Both the position numbers and the translations under genes were made by a program. From positions 39,877,501 through 39,941,500 of the forward strand of contig NC_092526.1 of NCBI RefSeq assembly GCF_037038585.1: a stretch of 64,000 bases of DNA. The letters run 5' to 3'. The stretch's first letter is position 1. Every line of letters starts with the position of its first letter. The notes beneath the pieces were generated by a model. It was not told the DNA's origin, did no database searches, and was given only the letters and a program-made list of their open reading frames with translations. Of the stretch, positions 55,704 to 64,000 are shown piece by piece. This DNA is from Patagioenas fasciata. Taxonomy: Eukaryota; Chordata; Aves; Columbiformes; Columbidae.

Positions 55704-57064
55704 TCCCAAGCCTCATGCTTCCAGTCCAAAGGCTCAGCTGTGCTTTGCAAAGTCTCCTTTAGAGAGTCCAAAGCTGCAACTGGAGTTTCCAAAGCCTCAC
55801 TTTCAGGCTGCAAAGCATCATTTTTGGGATCCAGTCAGGTGTTTTGAGGGCCCAAGACACATCTGGACTGTCAAACCTTGATTTTAATGACCCAAAGCCA
55901 CATTTGCAGGTCCCAAAACCTCACATTTAGTGTCCAGACCCTCATTTATGATGGGAACAGCTATCCCGTGTCTTTACAAAGTGGAGTGCAACAGACTTAG
56001 AGGTTTCACCAGTCAGTTAACAGGGAATGTTGTTGGGGACACACTGTGGCAGTTTCCTGATATCGGGCCTGTGGGAAACTACAAGAGTCCACCGCGTGGG
56101 AACAAGCGCTGGTGGAGAAACACAAGCAGCAAGGACTGTGTACCGCTTGATACATCGAGGACAGAGGGATTGATACAGGATGATACATTAAGGACCGGGG
56201 GGTAACTTGTGACAGACCACAAAATGCTTTTATGGCAGCAGCTTTGGTGGGAAAGCAAAACGTATCGTGTATGTAACGCCAGACTTAGCAAATCAGCAAC
56301 ACTTGAGCAAGCACCCCAGTCAGTGTAAATACAAGCCTGAATTTGTAATAAACGTCTCTCTTCGCATCTCAAAAAGGGAGTCCATGGCTCCTTCGCTACA
56401 CACAGAGCGGGTATTGCTGGGGGAATAACGAAAGGCGTATCGGAAATCTTGCACCCCCCAAGCACCTCAGCTGATGGGGAAAGGAGAAGGAATCACCTGA
56501 GCCCGGGGATCAGGACAAACAGGGCTTTGGAGAGACCCCACGGGGACTCCTGTGGGCTCGCCCTTTATTCAAATACAGTTTCTTTTGGTCGGTTGCTTGA
56601 TTTTTGTTTGTTTGTTTCTTTCTTTTACGACTCATTCTCCTCTCTCAACATTTACCTCTAGTGAAGCCCATTTGTCTACATCTCTAAATTCCAAACCCCA
56701 CTTTCAAAGTCCAAAGACTCATCTTAAGGGCCCAAAGCATCATTTTTAAGGCCCAAAGTCTGATTTTGGTCGCACAAAGCCGCATCTCTAGAGTAAAGCT
56801 TCCTTTCTAGAATTCAGCCTGCAATTGTGAGGGCCTCAGTTTCAGCCTCCAAACACCCATTTTAGGGTGAAAAGCCCCAGATTTTCATACCAAAGCACCA
56901 TTCTAGGGAACAAATCCTCCTCATTTCAGGGGTCAAAATCTCAGTTTCATTTTCAAAGCTCCACTTTTAGCACCCAAGCCACATCTTGAAGACCCAAACC
57001 CTTCTTTTGAGGGTCCAAACTCTCACTTATGCGCTCCAAACCCCTCTTTCCCAGCTCTAAGCCT
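55704..57064. repeat. Spacer minisatellite tail with LTR-like insertion (unit 6)
   Basis: Same as 48949-50309. One visible difference is TTTTCAAAGCTCC near 56950, where unit 5 has TTTTCAGAGCTCC. Confidence 0.78.
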
Positions 57065-57113
57065 CCGCTGCAGTGTCCAAGGCCTCTTCCAGTGACCGAA
57101 GCTGCAGTTTTAC

Positions 57114-57404
57114 GGCCGGTAAGGAACCATCATGCCTTGCGGGAAAACGGCATCTGGAGGACAAGCTGTCTGACCCGCCATTGGCTGGGAGGAGCCAAGC
57201 CGTAATCCCAGACAGCCAATCAGAGGAAAGAGTGCCGCAGGAAAGGGCGGGCACCTGCGCAGAGCAGCTGCCCCGGCCATCAGCAGAGCTGCACCGTGGG
57301 TGAAGGGCGGGACTGCAGCACAGCAGCTGACAGACCTGGGGGCCAATCAGAGACGGAATCGCCTCAGCAGAGGGCGGGCCCGAGCCACAGCACTGGCACT
57401 GCGG
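57114..57404 (+). promoter_or_regulatory. CCAAT/GC-box promoter of gene A6
   Basis: Identical box content to the A5 promoter at offset 6,755; leader donor gtaagg at 57486, leader intron to 58099. Confidence 0.58.
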
Positions 57405-58099
57405 CGCCTGGTGTTCACATGGAATGCCAGGTGTGATCCACCTTGTACGGAAAAGTTCAGTATCTGCACTCACGATTCTCAAGAGGTAAGGCTTAGCATG
57501 GCGTTATTATAGTTTTGTTTGAGTTTTTTTATATTCTTCCACCCATCTCGTGAGTGGATTTTTAGGTGTAGAAATTCTAATATTGATGGCTGAAATTGTG
57601 AAGACTCTTGAGACAGGAGAGGCAAAAGTACTCATCTCTCTGTGGCTCAGTGCATAGGCAGGAGAGCAGCAGTGTCCGTCACGCTTTTACGCATCTGCTC
57701 TGTGCAGTCCTTTGTGACACCTTTAGATGAGTTCACATAGAAACTCCTCTTAAAAAAACAACCAACCAAACAACAAATAAAAACAACTGGAGTTACATGG
57801 GAGCAGGGGAACAGTGCTTGAAAGGGCAAACTCGGTCCCAGCCCAGAGGTAGAGATGTGATGGAGAGAGCAGGACACGACCCCTCACCGCAGCCCTGCAC
57901 TGTCTGTCAAGACAGCGACGGGACAGGACAGGAGAGCGGAGCTGGCGAGGAGACCCCGAGCACAGCCCACGACTTTCATTGCCAGTCCCGGCACTTCAGA
58001 GCACAGAGGCCTTTGCCTGAAGTTCCCCCTTCCCCAACAGGACAGAGGACTTTCCCTTAAGTTCCCGTCCTTCCCCCTCACTTCCCTGCATTTCACAGG

Positions 58100-61000
58100 A
58101 TGGCAGAGAGACCAACTCCCAGGACCCCAAGGGTGGCCTGGGAAGACATGGAGGCTTCCCAGGAGAGCAGCTCTCTGCTGGACGTCTGCAAGGTCCCCAC
58201 GGTCCAGCTGATGCAGACGGGTGAGTGCAGGGCTGCCTCGGGGCTGCGCAAGGGTCCGGGCCAGTGAACAAACAGGCCAGTGAGTGCAACCAGCTCGATG
58301 CCAGGATCACGTTTCCTCGGCACAGTGGCAGCACGGTCCTGCAGGTGGGGGACATGGCGGTGCTTGACCACCAGGGCTGCCCAGGACCAGCTGGGAGCTG
58401 GCCCCAGCACAGCCACCCTCCTCAGCCGTGCTGAGCTTAAAGATCTTTTCATGGTTGGGGAAGCTTGTTGGCAAAGATTCTGTGCCCAACTGACTCTTCC
58501 GTGTTTTCCCTCCATGCAGGTGAGACACTGCCAGAGGAGAACCCAAAGCATCCAGAGCTCCAACCTGAATGGGATTCTGTGAGCATCTGGTCAATTTCTT
58601 CACTCCACCACAATATCAATATGGTCAAGGTAACGAGCTCCCCCGCCTTGTGTCAGGAGACACGTGTGAGCAAAGTGACCCAGAATCAGCAGGGTTGGCA
58701 TGGCCTCACTGTCCCTGATGAGAGGTTTCCTGCTCTCCCCAAGTAGGGACTGTCTGAGGGTGGCACTCCAGTGTCCCAGCAGCTGCTCCAGCTGCCCTGG
58801 ACACCAGGGAACCCTGGTTCCCTGCAGGGCAAACACATGATGCCCATGATCCCAACCCTCCTCCCTCAACCCGGGGAACCTCTGCTCTAATCCTGCCCCC
58901 TCAAGTGATGGCAGAGCCTGTTCCCAGCTTCCCTGCAGGCACTGCTGACAGCACTGCCAGGCATCTCTGGCCAGAGCTGCTCGTGCTGCTCAGCCAAGCA
59001 GCACCAGCAGTGTGGTCAGCACAATGTGTCTTCCCTCCCTTCCTTCCTCCTGTAGGTGTTTGGAGAAAACCGCCAGCCTGCTCAGATGACGGACATTCTC
59101 ATGGTGGCCATTGAGGCCTTGACAGCAGAGGACATCTGCGACAGGCAGATGGGCAGTAGGGTCCTGGACACGGCCATGGGAGACTCGGCCTTCTGGATGA
59201 CAGATGTAAGTGCCCTGTGGCTGGACTGTCCTGTCCGCGAGCCCTGTCAGGCCTTGTCCTTCCCTCCTTCCCTAAAGCAGCTCTCTCGGGCACCTGAAGC
59301 CATTTCAAGACAGCAGAGAAGGATGGGGAGGGCAGCGGTTTCAGTGGCAGCTTGGGGAATGGCTGCAGCAGCACCAGGGGCTGCAGCATCCTCACCCGTG
59401 TCACATCCAGGTGCCAAAGCTCATGAGATACATCTACAAAAACATTGAGGGCGTCTCCACAGAGCCAGCCCGGCACAGCCTGGACTCACTCCTCCTCCTG
59501 CTGACCGAGCGGTGTCCCAGGGAAGTGGTGAGGAGCCTGTTGGAGATCTCTCCAACATGTGACAGGTACTGGCCCTGACAGCCCTGGGGGCTTGTTCCCT
59601 GTGGGGAGGAGGGCACAGGGATTCTCTGGCTGCCAGACCCACAGAAAAGTGCAGGACATCCCCGAGGAGCAGGGCCTCCATCCCACCCATGTCCCAGCCC
59701 CACTGGGTCAGCCAGGCCCGCAGCAGCCAAAACTGGCCAACCTGGAGCCCAGAGCCACCATGCTCCTCCCTGCCCAAAGGGGAACACCACCTCAGGCCCC
59801 CTCCTGCTTCCCAGGCAGGGCAACCCAGGCACCCGAAGCAAAACTGGTGGGCAGGGCCAGGGCTGCAGCACCACCTGGCTATGGAGGACCTGGCTTGGAC
59901 ATGCTGCCCTGGCCGAGTCAGCCCCGCTGACGGGCGCTCTGGCTCTGCAGCGCTGCCCTGGCCATGTGGGAGGTGATGATCTCCTTGCCTGGGACTTTGT
60001 GGAGCGTCTTGACCGAGCTGCGCAGCGTGCTCCAGGACCTGCGTCGGGACAAGGTGTTCAGCTGTGCCATGGAGGACGCCTCTACCTGTCTCTTGGCTGT
60101 GAGTGTCCACGCTCATCTTCAGGGCTGTGCCTGCCTCCGCGGGGAACCAGGCACAGCCCCCTCCCCGTCTGTCGGCCTCCGAATGGCCAGCTCCCCCAGG
60201 ACATACGGACACGGCCTCTCAGGGTCAGCAGGACCCTGCCCAGCACCACCAGACCCTGTGCCAGAGCCTGGGGCTGCCCCGTGCAGTTTAAGCCCTGGTG
60301 AAAACACAGCACGTCTGCCCCTGCCCAGGCAGCACTGTGCTCACCCCCACCTGCATTGCCCTGCCCGGCTCTGCCCCCTGGAAACCTGGGGCAGGGACAG
60401 AGAAAGGGGCAGAAGCCAGAGACAGCCCAGTTGCTGGGCCTGGGGCAGAGGCACGGTCTCTGCACGGGCTGAGGGCCTTCAGCTCTGGGCAGAGGAGACA
60501 CTTGCCACCCGCCTTGTCGTGCCTCCTTCGTGCCAACGCAGTGGAGGGAGCCCCGCTGGCTCTGCTGGTCTCTCACTGCTGCCTTCACTTCAGCTGCTGC
60601 TGCGCACTGACTTCGGATCAAAGAAGTTTGCTGCCCTCTACAAAACCAAGAGTTTCCAGAGGCATCCGAGTTGGGTGATGCTCTTGGTGGTGCTCGAGAG
60701 CCTCATCACGCTTTCAAAGACACATATGATGGTGAGTGAGGCACATTCAGCTGGAGCCACGTTGGCAGCTGGGGGCTGGAGCAGTGGGTAATGAGTTGGC
60801 TTGGCCTCGGTGGGAGTCTGAATGTGGAGTGATGGCTCCAGTGCCCCTCTCTCCTATGGAGGGGGCTGGTGGGTGCCTGGGGAGCCCTCCAGGCACTGAG
60901 GGTTTCCCATCCTTCCACCCCTTCAGGCTTGTCAGAGAAGGGGGTGGCTGAGCAGGGGATACTGCTCTCCTGCACCCCCTTCCCTGCTCCATGTTCTCCC

Positions 61001-61784
61001 CACATCCCCATCAGTGGCTGCTGCCTGTCAGGAGGCTGCTGCAGCGACCCCTGTGCCATCTGCTGGGAAGCTGAATGGGAGGCTGGTCCCCAGTGGCCAG
61101 AGCATTTTTGCCAGGGTGGTCTTTCAGCGCTTCACAATAAGGAAACTGTGTTTCTTACAGGCAAGAAAAATTCTGGTCCTACTGCCAGACATCATGGAGA
61201 CCATGCAGGACACCAGCAGCGATGTCAAGAGGAAGGCCCTGCTACTCTTCAGGAACATGATGGGTCACCTGGACAGGGAGGAGGCGAGCCCCATCGCTCT
61301 GCAGCTGGCGGAGAAGCTCCTGCCCCTCTTTGATGATGTAAGGCTGCCCTGGGAGCCCCAGCCCGAGCCCTACAGATGGGCACTTGGCAAAGACATCTGC
61401 CCCTCAGCCCAGCCCTGTGGGCAGCCCTCAGGCAGGGCTCCCCTCGTTCTCTTCTTGCATGGCCTTCCAGGGCTCTGGGGTCACCCAGTCTCAGCTGCAG
61501 ATCTGGCCCACGGCTCCTGTGCCCAGGATCCGACCCCTCACATCAGCCACGCTGACGCCCTTGCTCGCCGTGGGCTGGGAGTGCCTGTTGCTGAAGTTCC
61601 CTATCCTCCTCCCTACCAGGAGTCCAGCCTGGTGCGGGAGTTCTCCATCAGCCTCTTCAGAGATGTGATGGACACTGTGGTGGGGAAAAACAAGAAGATG
61701 CTGAGGAAGACAGTGAAGAGGGTCCTGGTCCCACTGTTCCTCCGTATGAATGACCAGAGCAAGAGCGTGGCCGAGGTGCAGTGA
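58100..61784 (+). CDS. Gene A6, short MROH-type HEAT-repeat protein, open through exon 8 (387 residues)
   Basis: Exons: 58100-58220, 58520-58629, 59056-59205, 59411-59565, 59951-60098, 60594-60731, 61161-61337, 61620-61784. I see no coding difference from A5 in these exons; the few differences I find lie in introns (for example AAAACTGG near 59842 against AAAAATGG, and TGCTTCCC near 59807 against TGCTGCCC) and in the spacer. The stop is again the TGA directly after exon 8 (VQ then TGA at 61782-61784). Exons 9-12 are missing through the same join, at about 62458. Predicted product and caveats as for A5. It may be a true recent duplicate or a duplicated contig segment. Confidence 0.65.
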
Positions 61785-62458
61785 CCAGAGTTGTTGGGAA
61801 GGCTGTGCTGCAGCAGCAGCCCAAGGCCACCCCACACGAGTCCCTGCAGGCTTCCCAGCTGTTCCTGCACGTGTGGGAGGCCAGGGTTGTGAGTCCCCAT
61901 CACTGCCCCCAGGTCTTTCAGCCCCCAGCGCTGTCCCCCAGGGCTGTGCCCAAGACACCCCCAGGTGTTTGGGCCAGAGACAAGCCCAGTCCCTGAGGGC
62001 AGGGTGGCCTCAGGAACAAAGTCCTGCTCACCCAGTTCCCTCTGCACTGGGCCAGCTCACTCGGTCTGTGCAGGGGGATGCAGCACTTACAAGGGCTGCA
62101 GAGCCAGCTTGTTCAGGTGTCCTGCTGGGAGATGCCCATGGGAGGTGCTGCTGGCTCCGTCCTGCCCCGGGGTCTCTGGGACTCCAGGCCTCGCTGACCG
62201 CAGCCGTGGGCCCACAGCTCCTCTGCCCTTCAGGCTGCCCCCAGCCCCGGCGGCAGCTCAGCAGCTCTTGAGGATCTCTGTTCTGCTGGCCAGCAGCACG
62301 AGACACCTGAGGTGGCGGCTGCCACCTGCCCTGGGCACTGAACCCACTTCAGACTCCATCCCCTGATGCCTCTTCCCATAAGAGGCTGGGAACAGCTCAG
62401 AGCCGAGCCAAGAGGAGGGAGGGTGCCAGGTGTCTTCCCCTGGGCTGTGGTGCCATCT
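61785..62458. other. Remnant of gene A intron 8, then deletion join (unit 6)
   Basis: Same sequence as 55030-55703, ending at the same TCCCAA-flanked join. No gene seen. Confidence 0.75.
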
Positions 62459-63819
62459 TCCCAAGCCTCATGCTTCCAGTCCAAAGGCTCAGCTGTGCTT
62501 TGCAAAGTCTCCTTTAGAGAGTCCAAAGCTGCAACTGGAGTTTCCAAAGCCTCACTTTCAGGCTGCAAAGCATCATTTTTGGGATCCAGTCAGGTGTTTT
62601 GAGGGCCCAAGACACATCTGGACTGTCAAACCTTGATTTTAATGACCCAAAGCCACATTTGCAGGTCCCAAAACCTCACATTTAGTGTCCAGACCCTCAT
62701 TTATGATGGGAACAGCTATCCCGTGTCTTTACAAAGTGGAGTGCAACAGACTTAGAGGTTTCACCAGTCAGTTAACAGGGAATGTTGTTGGGGACACACT
62801 GTGGCAGTTTCCTGATATCGGGCCTGTGGGAAACTACAAGAGTCCACCGCGTGGGAACAAGCGCTGGTGGAGAAACACAAGCAGCAAGGACTGTGTACCG
62901 CTTGATACATCGAGGACAGAGGGATTGATACAGGATGATACATTAAGGACCGGGGGGTAACTTGTGACAGACCACAAAATGCTTTTATGGCAGCAGCTTT
63001 GGTGGGAAAGCAAAACGTATCGTGTATGTAACGCCAGACTTAGCAAATCAGCAACACTTGAGCAAGCACCCCAGTCAGTGTAAATACAAGCCTGAATTTG
63101 TAATAAACGTCTCTCTTCGCATCTCAAAAAGGGAGTCCATGGCTCCTTCGCTACACACAGAGCGGGTATTGCTGGGGGAATAACGAAAGGCGTATCGGAA
63201 ATCTTGCACCCCCCAAGCACCTCAGCTGATGGGGAAAGGAGAAGGAATCACCTGAGCCCGGGGATCAGGACAAACAGGGCTTTGGAGAGACCCCACGGGG
63301 ACTCCTGTGGGCTCACCCTTTATTCAAATACAGTTTCTTTTGGTCGGTTGCTTGATTTTTGTTTGTTTGTTTCTTTCTTTTACGACTCATTCTCCTCTCT
63401 CAACATTTACCTCTAGTGAAGCCCATTTGTCTACATCTCTAAATTCCAAACCCCACTTTCAAAGTCCAAAGACTCATCTTAAGGGCCCAAAGCATCATTT
63501 TTAAGGCCCAAAGTCTGATTTTGGTCGCACAAAGCCGCATCTCTAGAGTAAAGCTTCCTTTCTAGAATTCAGCCTGCAATTGTGAGGGCCTCAGTTTCAG
63601 CCTCCAAACACCCATTTTAGGGTGAAAAGCCCCAGATTTTCATACCAAAGCACCATTCTAGGGAACAAATCCTCCTCATTTCAGGGGTCAAAATCTCAGT
63701 TTCATTTTCAAAGCTCCACTTTTAGCACCCAAGCCACATCTTGAAGACCCAAACCCTTCTTTTGAGGGTCCAAACTCTCACTTATGCGCTCCAAACCCCT
63801 CTTTCCCAGCTCTAAGCCT
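62459..63819. repeat. Spacer minisatellite tail with LTR-like insertion (unit 7, partial unit)
   Basis: A third short-type spacer; it differs from unit 6 at least at GGGCTCACCC near 63311 (GGGCTCGCCC elsewhere). The array therefore continues beyond the window. Confidence 0.78.
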
Positions 63820-63868
63820 CCGCTGCAGTGTCCAAGGCCTCTTCCAGTGACCGAAGCTGCAGTTTTAC

Positions 63869-64000
63869 GGCCGGTAAGGAACCATCATGCCTTGCGGGAA
63901 AACGGCATCTGGAGGACAAGCTGTCTGACCCGCCATTGGCTGGGAGGAGCCAAGCCGTAATCCCAGACAGCCAATCAGAGGAAAGAGTGCCGCAGGAAAG
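63869..64000 (+). promoter_or_regulatory. CCAAT promoter of a seventh gene A copy, cut by the window end
   Basis: Inverted ATTGG near 63935 and CCAATCAG near 63971 match the A6 promoter; the rest lies outside the window. Confidence 0.5.

Larger units (their letters stand above)
49198..55952 (+). repeat. Tandem unit 5, short form (6,755 bp)
   Basis: Offsets of every landmark to unit 6 are exactly 6,755 bp. The unit contains one spacer, one promoter and one gene A with exons 1-8. Confidence 0.93.
55953..62707 (+). repeat. Tandem unit 6, short form (6,755 bp)
   Basis: Near-identical to unit 5 over its whole length, by direct comparison of the two. Confidence 0.93.

Noticed and set aside
1..64000. 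tRNA, rRNA or other structured RNA genes
   Set aside because: I saw no tRNA A/B boxes with a cloverleaf, no rRNA segments and no snRNA-like sequence.

Overview
The window is GC-rich, intron-containing vertebrate DNA and most likely comes from a bird, probably a songbird-like genome. The exons read as the HEAT-repeat family known as maestro heat-like repeat-containing proteins (MROH-type), which is strongly expanded in birds. A CR1-type LINE pair and a relic resembling an avian OR14-type olfactory receptor start codon region fit the same origin. Species cannot be told from sequence alone. Almost every long open frame in the window is a shadow of introns, minisatellite or microsatellite; the real coding signal is short exons bounded by AG/GT.

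Layout: a head-to-tail tandem array, all on the + strand. Each long unit has (1) a spacer made of a degenerate 21-bp minisatellite split by an LTR-like insertion of about 0.7 kb, (2) a CCAAT-box/GC-box promoter and a leader, (3) gene A, an N-terminally shortened MROH gene of up to 12 coding exons (523 codons when complete), (4) a short olfactory-receptor-like relic, and (5) gene B, a second MROH piece with N-terminal exons a-f, two middle exons g-h and one terminal exon i. Unit lengths measured between equivalent spacer points shrink along the array: 13,401, 12,122, 11,814, 9,882, 6,755 and 6,755 bp, then a partial seventh unit runs off the end. The window opens inside gene B of a preceding unit.

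State of the genes: A1 and A2 lack exon 2 and carry a 1-nt deletion in exon 7; A2 also has a stop in exon 6. A3 has all 12 exons but a stop in exon 10. A4 lacks exon 2, exons 4-8, most of exon 10 and exon 11. A5 and A6, in the short 6,755-bp units, have lost exons 9-12 and all of gene B, yet exons 1-8 are fully open and could give a 387-residue protein ending just past exon 8. All gene B copies look non-functional: exon c has a frame change in every copy that retains its full length, exon h has no good acceptor, the joins to exon i are out of phase, B2 and B4 share a stop in exon g, and B2 and B3 carry further deletions.

How it fits together: A and B carry largely complementary parts of one ancestral MROH gene, so the array appears to come from an early tandem duplication with different internal losses, followed by repeated unequal exchange, gene conversion and end-joining deletions. 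Variants shared in patches between non-adjacent copies support this. Unit 3 alone has a TATA-type promoter segment with two CR1 fragments. A5 and A6 differ at only a few bases and are either a very recent amplification or an assembly duplication.
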